Part shown: piece by piece, positions 1-6,751 of the stretch
Layout of the letters: each line of letters starts with the position of its first letter
Position numbering within the stretch: position 1 is the stretch's first letter
NCBI GenBank assembly: GCA_041908845.1
Contig: JAYREN010000022.1
Span: 1-26,805, forward strand
DNA length: 26,805 nt
Reading direction: 5' to 3'
DNA from: JAYREN01 sp041908845
GTDB taxonomy: Bacteria > Acidobacteriota > Holophagae > Holophagales > Holophagaceae
Position numbers and translations under genes: made by a program
The notes under the pieces: generated by a model
The model's input: only the letters and a program-made list of their open reading frames with translations
Told to the model about the DNA's origin: nothing
Databases searched by the model: none

Positions 1-779
1 GCCATGGTCACGGCTTCCTCGAGGATGCTTTCCTCCCCGCCGAAGGCTCCACCCTCACCCGCGTGGGGATTCAGGGCGCAGAGGGCGACGCGCAGATCGA
101 GATGGCCGGTGAGCTGGATGAAACGATCCGCCGCAAAGGTGAGGGTCTCGGCCACGGCTTCGGCATCGAGTTCTTCCACCACCGAGCGCAGGCTCTGATG
201 AACGGTGTGGAGCACCACGGAGAGGCTTGGGCTCACAAAGGCCATGCGCGTGATGGGCGAGCCCGATAGCTGCTGGAGATACTCCGTGTGGCCTGGAATG
301 TCGTACCCGGCTTGGTGGGCGGCGTTCTTGGAGAGGGGCAGGGTGACCAGGGCATCCGCCCGACCCGCCATGACGAGTTCGGCCCCCACGCGAACGGCTT
401 CCACGGCGCAACGACCCGATTGAGGGGAACCCTGGCCCAACTGCAGGTTCGCTGCCAGGGTGTCGGGGGTAGGATCGATCCATGTCGCAGACGCCGTCAG
501 GCTGTGTTCCGGGTCCTCCCAGGTGGGTTGTGAATTCGTCTGGAAGTGCCACTGTCTGGCGGCGGGGACTTCCGGCTCCTCCCCGGTGGCAGGGAGAAAG
601 CGCCAGAAGGTGGGTTTAAGAGAATTCGCTTCAGGACTGATGAGGTCCATCCCAGCGCGGGCGCCAACCACCAGTACCTCGGCCCAGCGGTTGATGGCGC
701 GCAAGCTGCGTACCAGGAGCTCGGGGCCGATCCCACAGGGATCTCCAAGGGTGATGACGATGCGAGGGCGACGGGCCAT
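1..779 (-). CDS. pdxA: 4-hydroxythreonine-4-phosphate dehydrogenase PdxA (partial)
   Basis: NAD-dependent oxidation and decarboxylation of 4-phosphohydroxy-L-threonine in the DXP-dependent vitamin B6 pathway; cytosolic, metal-dependent homodimer. The frame is open from ATG at 779 to the left edge, giving about 259 of the usual 330 or so residues, so the C-terminus lies outside the window. Visible family motifs are GDPCGIGPE at residues 12-20 near the N-terminus, PGHTEYL with a likely metal-binding His at about residue 164, and ALNPHAGEGG followed by FGGEE near the edge. It lies 34 bases downstream of the Hfq-like gene on the same strand and is probably co-transcribed with it. The ribosome-binding site is weak. 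Cys replaces the more usual Ala in the GDPxGIGPE motif, which I regard as tolerated variation. The family call is secure. Confidence 0.93.
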   Translation of the reverse strand, partial: MARRPRIVITLGDPCGIGPELLVRSLRAINRWAEVLVVGARAGMDLISPEANSLKPTFWRFLPATGEEPEVPAARQWHFQTNSQPTWEDPEHSLTASATWIDPTPDTLAANLQLGQGSPQSGRCAVEAVRVGAELVMAGRADALVTLPLSKNAAHQAGYDIPGHTEYLQQLSGSPITRMAFVSPSLSVVLHTVHQSLRSVVEELDAEAVAETLTFAADRFIQLTGHLDLRVALCALNPHAGEGGAFGGEESILEEAVTM

Positions 780-813
780 GTCCCTAGGGTATCAGCCCCG
801 ATCCCTTCCCGAC

Positions 814-1299
814 TCAGTCGTAGAGGGGCAGATCCACCTCGGTGGCCGCCGTGTCGTCCTTCTTGCTGGTGCGGCTGCGGCGGATGCGGGGCTCCTCGTC
901 CTGCTTGTAGATGTATTTGATGTTGTGTTTGGGCACGAGCAGGTTGGGCTCCTTCACCCGATTCACCTTTAGGCAGTGCTTGTCGTACCACTCGATGACG
1001 CCCCGGATCTTTTCGTCGTTCTGCAGCACGATCACCATGGGGGTCTTGGACTGCATCTGCTTCAGGTAGTAGAAACTCTCGGCGTTGGTCTGCTCCGGCG
1101 GCGCGATCTTACGCCGGGGGCTGCCCATGCCCTGGGGCAGGCTGGCGGCGTTCGGATCGCCGTTGCGCCCTCCCCCTTGGGAGATCTCCGGGGCGGGTTG
1201 GGTCACCGAAGGCAGCTCCTGGGGAACCTGGGGCTTGGGGTTGCGCCCCATCTGCTCTTTGATCTCTCCGAAATTCGGACGAATGAGCTTGCGGTTCAT
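814..1299 (-). CDS. hfq: Hfq-like Sm-domain RNA chaperone with long N- and C-terminal extensions
   Basis: 161 residues. Residues 75-132 align by eye with the Hfq Sm fold. The Sm1 part reads NDEKIRGVIEWYD, matching the E. coli NGIKLQGQIESFD region with Lys, Gly, Ile, Glu and Asp kept. The Sm2 part reads VPKHNIKYIYK and keeps the Lys-His pair that binds uridine on the proximal face. Hfq normally has almost no N-terminal tail, but here about 74 residues precede the Sm domain, rich in Pro, Gln and Gly. About 29 charged residues follow it (RIRRSR, then an acidic end). By family, the role would be a hexameric sRNA-mRNA matchmaker; that is inference here. The start ATG has an AGGA element upstream. 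It lies between the PilS-like kinase and pdxA. A paralogous Sm protein with another role is possible. Confidence 0.75.
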   Translation of the reverse strand: MNRKLIRPNFGEIKEQMGRNPKPQVPQELPSVTQPAPEISQGGGRNGDPNAASLPQGMGSPRRKIAPPEQTNAESFYYLKQMQSKTPMVIVLQNDEKIRGVIEWYDKHCLKVNRVKEPNLLVPKHNIKYIYKQDEEPRIRRSRTSKKDDTAATEVDLPLYD

Positions 1300-1379
1300 G
1301 GTGAATCCTGAGGCTGGCGAAGAACGGATGCAGCTCCTGGCCGACCGGAGCGGAGTGCCTTGGGAGTGCAGTGGAGTAT

Positions 1380-1400
1380 GAAAAAGGTGCCACCTTCTTC
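1380..1400 (-). terminator. Weak candidate terminator after the sensor kinase gene
   Basis: On the minus strand a short hairpin (AAGGT, loop GGC, ACCTT) is followed by TTTTTC, about 45 bases after the kinase stop. The stem is only 5 bp, so termination may be partial. The downstream hfq-like gene could still be read through. Confidence 0.3.
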
Positions 1401-1442
1401 CTTCATCTGCAAGGCTTTCAGTGGAAATGAATCAGACGTTGT

Positions 1443-3152
1443 TCAGCCTTCGGGTTCCGTCGGGGGCGGCAGGGTGGGGATGTGCAGCCGGATGGTTGTT
1501 CCCCGGCTAAGCGCGCTGTCCACGTGGATGACCCAGCCCATCCGCTGCACGAACTGAAAGACCAGGCTCATCCCGAGCCCCGTGCCCTCATCAAACCCGC
1601 TGGAAAAGGGCACAAAGATGGAGCGGAGCTGTTCTGGCTCCATGCCACAGCCGTTGTCCGAGATCTCCGCCACCACCCAGGACGGCTCCAGTCGGAACTC
1701 TATCCGCAGGAGCGGCGCGGGTTGGCCGCGAAGGGCCTTGCGGGCGTTGCTCAGGAGGTTGCCGAGGACCTGGTGGGCACAGACGGGGTCACCCTGAATC
1801 CAGACCTCGGGCACGGGGGCGATGCGCAGGGGAAGCGCCTCGTTTCGGGGATCGATCTCGAAACTGGCCTCGGCTTCCTCCAGGAATGCCGGCAGCCAGA
1901 GGGGCTGGAGCTTCACGGGGCGGGGTTTGCTGAAATCCAGGAAGCCTGAAACCAAGTCATTCACGCGTTCTGACTCGCGATGGAGGATGGCCAGCACCCG
2001 CTGCATCATGGGCGGAGGCTGTTCGCCCTGCTTCAGGATTTGCACGCAGCCCATGATGGAGGCGAGGGGGTTCCGAAGCTCGTGGGCCAACTCCGAGGAC
2101 AGCTCGCCCACGGCGGCGAGTCGCTCTGTCAGTCGAGATCTCTCCTCCAGCGCCTTTAGTTCTGTGAGGTCCTGGAACAAAAGCAGGTGACCGGTCTGAT
2201 TGCCCGTCGCATCGCGCAAGGGTGCCACGTTTCCACCCACGATGCGGCGCTGACCCTCGGGGGAAGTGAAACTGCGCTCGAACCGCTGCTCCTTGGGCAG
2301 GTTCCCGTGGAGGGTGAGATCCACGATATCGAGCTGCTCCAGCTCTGTTCCTGTCACAAGGCTGCGCTGAAGAATGATCTCGGCGGCGGGATTGGCTGAG
2401 GTGATCCGCCCCTCCAGATCCGTGGTGATGAGGCCCGAGAACATCGACTCGAACACCCGTCGATAGAGGCTGGACAGCACATCCACGGCGGCTTCGGATT
2501 GGGACAGTGTCTGTCGAAGGGTCTCCAGATGTTTTCGGATAAGCACCACCACGAGGGTGGTGGCAAAGATTTGTAGCGATGCAAAGCCGAGGATGAAGGT
2601 CCTCTGGGTCGCGTCCAGATCCAGGTCCGCGCCCGAATGCCCGAAGGGGGGAAGCATTCCCGAGGTGAAGAGCAGTACCGTGGCAATATGCGCCACCGAT
2701 GACAGGGCTCCGATGCCCACGATCTCGGGAATCCGCAGATAGAAGGCAGAGGCGAGCACTGGGAAGATGTAGACCGTGGCGAAGCGCTCCTGATCCACGC
2801 CCTGGAACGAGATGATGAAGGCCACCAGCAGGATGTCCAGCAGCAGATTGAAGCGGATCCATCCCAGGCTGGGGGTCGCGAAGGCCTGCCCGCAGCGGGA
2901 TAGTGAGCGGGATGCCTCCCAGACACTCTCCGCAAAAAAGGCTCCGAGAACGACCAGGTAGAGAGTTTCCCCTGCAGGCTGGCGAGCGGGATCTCCTGGC
3001 AGCGCCAGATGCAGGACCGCGAGCCCGATGGACGCAGCGAAGCGGAAGGCCAGGGGCAGGAACGGGGCTCCCGAGGCCGTCATGACGCGGTAGGATTGGG
3101 GTTCAAGGTGCATTGCACCAGGATGCCCCAAGTGGAATGCCTGTCCAGACAT
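1443..3152 (-). CDS. PilS-like membrane sensor histidine kinase
   Basis: 569 residues. The N-terminal third holds about six hydrophobic segments (roughly 31-53, 62-84, 98-118, 124-140, 143-166, 186-207), as in PilS. A PAS domain follows at about 228-335 (VFESMFSGLITTDLEGRI), then a HisKA domain with the phosphoaccepting His357 in ELAHELRNPLASI. The ATPase domain has an N box (NLLSNARKAL), a G1 box (DNGCGM), FVPFSSGF and a G2 box (GTGLGMSLV). All catalytic motifs are intact. The nearest recognised type is the NtrB/PilS group, whose PilS member controls pilin transcription through PilR. No pilR or other regulator is adjacent, so the symbol is withheld. The start is uncertain: ATG at 3152 has no clear ribosome-binding site, and internal Met codons at residues 14 and 24 are alternatives. 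Confidence 0.85.
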   Translation of the reverse strand: MSGQAFHLGHPGAMHLEPQSYRVMTASGAPFLPLAFRFAASIGLAVLHLALPGDPARQPAGETLYLVVLGAFFAESVWEASRSLSRCGQAFATPSLGWIRFNLLLDILLVAFIISFQGVDQERFATVYIFPVLASAFYLRIPEIVGIGALSSVAHIATVLLFTSGMLPPFGHSGADLDLDATQRTFILGFASLQIFATTLVVVLIRKHLETLRQTLSQSEAAVDVLSSLYRRVFESMFSGLITTDLEGRITSANPAAEIILQRSLVTGTELEQLDIVDLTLHGNLPKEQRFERSFTSPEGQRRIVGGNVAPLRDATGNQTGHLLLFQDLTELKALEERSRLTERLAAVGELSSELAHELRNPLASIMGCVQILKQGEQPPPMMQRVLAILHRESERVNDLVSGFLDFSKPRPVKLQPLWLPAFLEEAEASFEIDPRNEALPLRIAPVPEVWIQGDPVCAHQVLGNLLSNARKALRGQPAPLLRIEFRLEPSWVVAEISDNGCGMEPEQLRSIFVPFSSGFDEGTGLGMSLVFQFVQRMGWVIHVDSALSRGTTIRLHIPTLPPPTEPEG

Positions 3153-3236
3153 CGCCCGCCAGGAGGCACAGGCCCGCAGAAACGCTTATGCTGAGCCCAC
3201 TCCCCTCGAATCCACTCTGGTGCTAGAAATCGGGAC

Positions 3237-3264
3237 TTGACGAATCCCCCAGGGATGGTAGGAT
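3237..3264 (+). promoter_or_regulatory. Sigma70-type promoter for the tRNA pair
   Basis: TTGACG (3237-3242), a 16-base spacer, then TAGGAT (3259-3264), ending 11 bases before tRNA-Gly. The -10 hexamer and the spacer length are the same as in the rpsT promoter candidate in this window, which supports both calls. Confidence 0.6.
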
Positions 3265-3275
3265 TTTCTTTCCAC

Positions 3276-3350
<75 letters not shown>

Positions 3351-3386
3351 AACACCGAGCCGCTTCAAGCGGCTCGTGTTATTTTT
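3351..3386 (+). terminator. Hairpin with T-run between the two tRNA genes
   Basis: Immediately after the CCA of tRNA-Gly, CGAGCCGCT, loop TCA, AGCGGCTCG forms a 9-bp stem. Flanking AACAC/TGTT can extend it with one bulge, and ATTTTTG follows. It looks like an intrinsic terminator. The next tRNA begins only about 9 bases later, so it may instead act as an attenuator or a processing structure. Confidence 0.6.
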
Positions 3387-3394
3387 GAAACCCC

Positions 3395-3469
3395 GGCGCC
3401 GTAGCCAAGTGGTAAGGCCGCAGACTGCAAATCTGCCATTCATCGGTTCGATTCCGATCGGCGCCTCCA
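3395..3469 (+). tRNA. tRNA-Cys (anticodon GCA)
   Basis: A 75-base cloverleaf with encoded CCA. The acceptor arms GGCGCCG and CGGCGCC pair perfectly. The anticodon stem GCAGA/TCTGC closes the loop CTGCAAA, with GCA at 3427-3429. The T-arm contains GGTTCGATT. It has no room for a promoter of its own after the preceding hairpin, so it probably depends on read-through from the tRNA-Gly promoter. Confidence 0.97.
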
Positions 3470-3485
3470 GTAAAATCAACACTTA

Positions 3486-3511
3486 GGGCCACCTGCTTGG
3501 GTGGCCTTTTT
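3486..3511 (+). terminator. Rho-independent terminator of the tRNA operon
   Basis: Stem GGCCACC / GGTGGCC (7 bp) with loop TGCTTG, followed directly by TTTTT and 17 bases downstream of the tRNA-Cys CCA. Confidence 0.8.
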
Positions 3512-3829
3512 CGTCTAGCTACGCAGGAGCTACGGAATGCGGGCCAGCCTGAGACGTTCGGTATCGGAGCCCTGAACGTAGAAAAGTGTTCAGGGACATG
3601 CCTTTGCGCTGGTTGCGGATGTGTTGCGCTGCAATGGTTTAGGGTGTGTCTGTGTGATAGTTTATAACATAAACCATCTAAAATCAGTTATTTACAGCTT
3701 GACCGCGCGGATCCATTTCCTAGAATCCTAGATAGATCTTTGAACTTCAGAACACTTCCTAGCCTCCCATGGGCCTCAGCACACGCCGAGAGCCATGGGG
3801 GACTAGATGAAGGAACCCCCTTCGCCTGT
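3512..3829. other. Gene-free spacer between tRNA-Cys and the insertion sequence
   Basis: I find no credible gene in these 318 bases. The stretch 3635-3760 is clearly more AT-rich than the surrounding DNA. It contains two nested inverted repeats: GTTTAT-AAC-ATAAAC at 3660-3674, and an outer ATGGTTTA (3634-3641) / TAAACCAT (3670-3677). The base composition differs from the neighbours and suggests acquired or regulatory DNA, but nothing assigns a function. Confidence 0.5.
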
Positions 3830-3847
3830 GTCCCGTCAAGTGGTGTA
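3830..3847 (+). repeat. Left terminal inverted repeat of the IS256-family element
   Basis: GTCCCGTCAAGTGGTGTA. It matches the right end at 17 of 18 positions. The outermost GTCCC may or may not be part of the true transposase-binding end. Confidence 0.75.
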
Positions 3848-4025
3848 GTAAGTCCGACGTAGCCAGATCCGTAAGGTTGTCAAAGCACTGTTGCTGATCG
3901 TCAGGCTGTGGGCGGTGTGGAAAGGCCGAAGGGCTTTCCAAGGGGCTGTGGTCAACCGCAGGTTGTCCATGGCCCCGGCACCGTCCATGGCCGGGTTCAG
4001 GGCGGACGCTCGAACCAGCTCCACC

Positions 4026-5186
4026 TCATGCATCCATCCGGACGTAGGCGATGCGGGTGCTGACCCACTCGGCGTGCTGGTCGAGCAGCAGGCTTCCCAG
4101 CAGGCGCAGCACGGACGCCCGGTTCGGAAAGATGCCCACGACATCCGCCCTGCGCCGCAGTTCGCGGTTCTCCCGTTCCAGCACGTTCGTCGAGTGGATC
4201 TTCCGCCAGTGGACCTTCGGGAAGTCCATGAACGCGGTGACGTCCTCCACGGCCTCGTCCAGCAGGGCCGCGAAGCCGGGGTGCTTGCGCTCCGTATCCC
4301 GCGCCAGGGCGGCGATCAGGGCCTGGGCCTCCTCCTTGGTGGGGGCCTGGAAGGCCCGCTTGAGTCGGTCCAGCACCTGTTCCTGCACGGCCTTGGGCAG
4401 CCGCACGGCGGCGTTGCGCATGAAATGGACCCGGCACCGCTGCCAGGTGACCCCGTTCAGCACCTTCCGCACCGCGGCCTTCAGCCCGGCATGGGCGTCC
4501 GAGACGACCAGCTCGACGCCCGAGAGCCCCCGCTGGACAAGGCTCTCCAGGAAGGACGACCAGGCGCTCTCCATCTCGCCCTCGGCCACGGTCAGTCCCA
4601 GCACCTCCCGCTTCCCCTCGGCGTTCACGGCCATCGCCACCATCACTGCCAAACCCACCACACGACCCCCCTCCCGGACCTTGGGATAGAGCGCATCCAG
4701 CCAGAGGTAGCGGAACGGGCCCTCCAGCGGGCGGTTCCGGAACGCCTCCACTTCCCCATCCAATTCCTGCGCCAACCGGGAGACCTCCGACTTCGACATC
4801 CCTCGGCAACCCAAGGCTTCCACCAACGCCTCGACCTTCCGGGTGCTCACGCCCACCACGTAGACCTCCGCCGCCACATTCACGAAGGCCTGCTCCCAGC
4901 GACGGCGTGGTTCCAGAAAGTCCGGAAGATAGCTTCCACGCCGCAGCTTCGGGATGGCCAGCGGCAGTGTGCCCAGTCGGCTTTCCAGCTCCCGATCCCG
5001 GTAACCATTCCGATGGTTCTCCCGCGAGGGCGTTCGTTCACCGGGCCCAGCCTGGCAAAGCCCAGCCACGTCCGACTCCATCACCGCCTGGAGCCCCATC
5101 AGCAGCACCCGCCGCAGGAAATCACTGTTTCCCTCCTCCAAAACCTTGCTCAGGGCCTCCAGCCCCGACACCCTATCCATGGCCAT
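4026..5186 (-). CDS. IS256-family (mutator-type) transposase
   Basis: 386 residues, close to the full family length of about 400, with no frameshift. It is a DDE transposase for cut-and-paste or copy-out transposition. The probable catalytic residues are Asp164 (LWLDALYPKVREGG), Asp230 (VVSDAHAGLKAAV) and Glu337 (STNVLERENRELRRR). The mutator-family C/H region is present between the second Asp and the Glu (WQRCRVHFMRNA, residues 248-259). The start ATG at 5186 has GGAGGGA upstream. The frame, catalytic residues and both terminal repeats are intact, so the element may be active. Nothing suggests a passenger gene in the 178 bases between its stop and the left repeat. Confidence 0.95.
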   Translation of the reverse strand: MAMDRVSGLEALSKVLEEGNSDFLRRVLLMGLQAVMESDVAGLCQAGPGERTPSRENHRNGYRDRELESRLGTLPLAIPKLRRGSYLPDFLEPRRRWEQAFVNVAAEVYVVGVSTRKVEALVEALGCRGMSKSEVSRLAQELDGEVEAFRNRPLEGPFRYLWLDALYPKVREGGRVVGLAVMVAMAVNAEGKREVLGLTVAEGEMESAWSSFLESLVQRGLSGVELVVSDAHAGLKAAVRKVLNGVTWQRCRVHFMRNAAVRLPKAVQEQVLDRLKRAFQAPTKEEAQALIAALARDTERKHPGFAALLDEAVEDVTAFMDFPKVHWRKIHSTNVLERENRELRRRADVVGIFPNRASVLRLLGSLLLDQHAEWVSTRIAYVRMDA

Positions 5187-5257
5187 CGGTCCCTCCGTCG
5201 GTAAGCGGCAAACTCACCTTACGGAACCCGGTGGCCAACCTATGTGGCCTTGGCTCT

Positions 5258-5275
5258 TACACCACTTGAGGGGAC
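5258..5275 (-). repeat. Right terminal inverted repeat of the IS256-family element
   Basis: Reads GTCCCCTCAAGTGGTGTA on the minus strand, 72 bases upstream of the transposase start. It pairs with the left repeat at 3830-3847. Confidence 0.75.
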
Positions 5276-5687
5276 TCTATCCGCAAGCCCCAAGGATAGT
5301 GCTTCCGGCGAAACTTCTGGAATGGATGACCCCGTTTTTGGGGTGAATTTGGGTGAACCGTGGTGAATGCAGTTTTTGTAAACGCCTTTGTTTTCAGTGT
5401 TCATGTGGGTTCAAAATAGCTCTCGGGTACAAATGAAACGCCCCGAGGCAGGGGCGTTTCGTGAGGGATGATTTGGCGGGGTTGATTTGGTGGGAAGGTT
5501 GAGCGGGAGTCTCCGCGCACGGGGACTGGTTCGAGAGGTGAGACAGAAGGTGGCGGGAAGCCCCCGAAGGGGCACCTCAGGGATAGTGTAAAGCCTGAGG
5601 AGATCCCAGGCCACGCCTGTTTGCATCGCGTGCGGAAGGCGCGGGCACCGTCTCGCCTTCGGAATCCCTGGAATCCCGGCGCTCCTT
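5276..5687. other. Gene-free region downstream of the LolA-like gene
   Basis: 412 bases with no frame I trust as coding. It contains a strong palindrome at 5435-5460, an ACCCC-GTTTTT-GGGGT hairpin near 5330-5345, three loosely repeated GGTGAA(T/C) words at 5340-5367, and the inverted repeat CCTCAGG/CCTGAGG (5575-5581 and 5594-5600). It may be 3' flank or debris associated with the neighbouring insertion. Confidence 0.45.
5435..5460 (-). terminator. Candidate terminator (perfect 10-bp palindrome)
   Basis: GAAACGCCCC, loop GAGGCA, GGGGCGTTTC. The AAACGCCCC...GGGGCGTTT form is typical of bacterial terminators and works on either strand. It lies about 230 bases after the LolA-like stop and could end the minus-strand operon. 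The T-tract on the minus side is weak (TTTCATTTG). Confidence 0.55.
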
Positions 5688-6386
5688 CTATTCGACCTTG
5701 GGCAGAAGGTAGAGGCTGGCATCCTGGGAGCCGGGCTTCCACTGGGCGAAGCGCAGGGAGACTTCGGCCCCGCCGGGCTCGACCACACGCAATCCGGGGA
5801 GCACGGAGAGCGCTCCATGGGATACCGGTGGATCGAAGTGCATGGTCTTGGCCTGTTTTCCGGAGGGCAGGAAGTACTCGGCCTTGATGGGAATACCCGT
5901 AGCCTTGTCGATCCAGAGACGCGCCGTGCGATAGCTCAGGCTGGGCTTCCGGGCCTGCAGTTCGAGACAACGACAGGCGCGACCCTCGAGGGATTCTTCC
6001 TTCAGGTCCTTGATCTGGTAATCCAGCGCGAAACGGGAACGGGCGAGATCTCCGCCCGCGGCGGGGCCCATAAGGCGCTGGGCGGGTGAGACCTTGATCG
6101 GGCGCTTGGCGTTGGGCAGCAGCAGCCACATCTCGTCACCGAGCATCAGTACCGTGCGACCCACTTCCTTTTTGGAGAGCCCTTCTACCCGGGCATCGCC
6201 GTTCTCCCGAGCCCTCACACGCCAGCACTGCACGCCCTGGCGATCCTTCTGGGTGACCTCCACCGAGACGGCGGGCCAGGGGTGGCGCCGGCGGTCGACC
6301 CGCTCCAGCAGGGCCTCGCCCTGCTGGGCGGCCAGGGTGCAGCCAACCAGCGCCGCGACCAGGAGCCTAGCGGCGCCCGTAGACAT
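5688..6386 (-). CDS. Outer-membrane lipoprotein-sorting (LolA-like) protein
   Basis: 232 residues with an N-terminal hydrophobic export signal (residues 7-20). The LVGC at 13-16 could be a lipobox; otherwise cleavage is probably near LAA. The mature part matches the uncharacterised LolA-like family often annotated as an outer membrane lipoprotein-sorting protein (PF17131 type). It shows GDARVEGLSKKEVGRTVLML, then GDEMWLLLPNAKRPIKVS, LMGPAAGGDLARSRFALDY and, later, LWIDKATGIPIKAEYFLPSG. The fold is an incomplete beta-barrel thought to bind lipid or lipoprotein in the periplasm; its role here is inference. The gene overlaps the cupin gene upstream by 20 bases and is the last gene of the minus-strand cluster. 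Confidence 0.82.
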   Translation of the reverse strand: MSTGAARLLVAALVGCTLAAQQGEALLERVDRRRHPWPAVSVEVTQKDRQGVQCWRVRARENGDARVEGLSKKEVGRTVLMLGDEMWLLLPNAKRPIKVSPAQRLMGPAAGGDLARSRFALDYQIKDLKEESLEGRACRCLELQARKPSLSYRTARLWIDKATGIPIKAEYFLPSGKQAKTMHFDPPVSHGALSVLPGLRVVEPGGAEVSLRFAQWKPGSQDASLYLLPKVE

Positions 6387-6726
6387 CTTCGAGGCGCTCG
6401 ATATCGTTTTCGTCGAAGTGGCCCAGGCTGATCTCCATTACACGCACGGCCTGAGCGGTCTGGGCCGCGCAGCTGAGACGGTGAACACAGCCCGCGGGCA
6501 GCCACACCTCGGCGTTCTTGTCGGGGGTGATGACATTGCCATCGAGCTCAATGATCACGCCCTCGTCCAGGGCCACCCAGAGCTCGGCACGGTTGCGATG
6601 CTTCTGCAGGCTCAGCTTCTGACCGGGCGCGCAGGTGAGAATCTTCACCGTGCAGACCTCGTTGAGCACGAACTGGTCGAAGGAGCCCCAGGGCTTGTCG
6701 ACATGCAGGGATTTCGGTCGTTCCAT
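6367..6726 (-). CDS. Cupin protein, mannose-6-phosphate isomerase type II C-terminal domain
   Basis: 119 residues from ATG at 6726, chosen because GAGGA lies about 7 bases upstream; a longer frame to 6789 lacks this and would overlap the previous gene. It is a single cupin resembling the isomerase half of bifunctional ManC/AlgA enzymes: KPWGSFDQFV, PGQKLSLQKHRNRAELWVAL, then VWLPAGCVHRLSC. Family members interconvert fructose-6-phosphate and mannose-6-phosphate. manC is encoded two genes upstream, so together they could cover both halves of the bifunctional enzyme. The usual HxH metal pair reads HRN here, so the third ligand is Asn and activity is not assured. The stop lies inside the next gene (20-base overlap). 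Confidence 0.8.
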   Translation of the reverse strand: MERPKSLHVDKPWGSFDQFVLNEVCTVKILTCAPGQKLSLQKHRNRAELWVALDEGVIIELDGNVITPDKNAEVWLPAGCVHRLSCAAQTAQAVRVMEISLGHFDENDIERLEDVYGRR

Positions 6727-6751
6727 GGCTGTCCTCACGGATGGCAAAGGG

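Larger units (their letters stand above)
3830..5275 (-). mobile_element. IS256-family insertion sequence, apparently complete
   Basis: About 1446 bp holding one intact transposase gene. It is bounded by inverted repeats GTCCCGTCAAGTGGTGTA (3830-3847) and the complement of GTCCCCTCAAGTGGTGTA (5258-5275), matching at 17 of 18 positions. The TGTA inner end and the outside-in layout suit IS256 elements, which normally leave 8-9 bp target duplications. The bases outside the repeats (TCGCCTGT on the left, TCTATCCG on the right) do not match, so no duplication is visible with these boundaries. It lies between the tRNA pair and the LolA-like gene. Confidence 0.88.

Noticed and set aside
3891..5204. 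A 437-codon plus-strand frame across the IS element
   Set aside because: Antisense to an intact transposase with catalytic residues; no protein-family features.
5401..6129. A 242-codon minus-strand frame running from the gene-free region into the LolA-like gene
   Set aside because: It overlaps the LolA-like gene in another frame and has an Arg/Pro/Gly-rich shadow composition.
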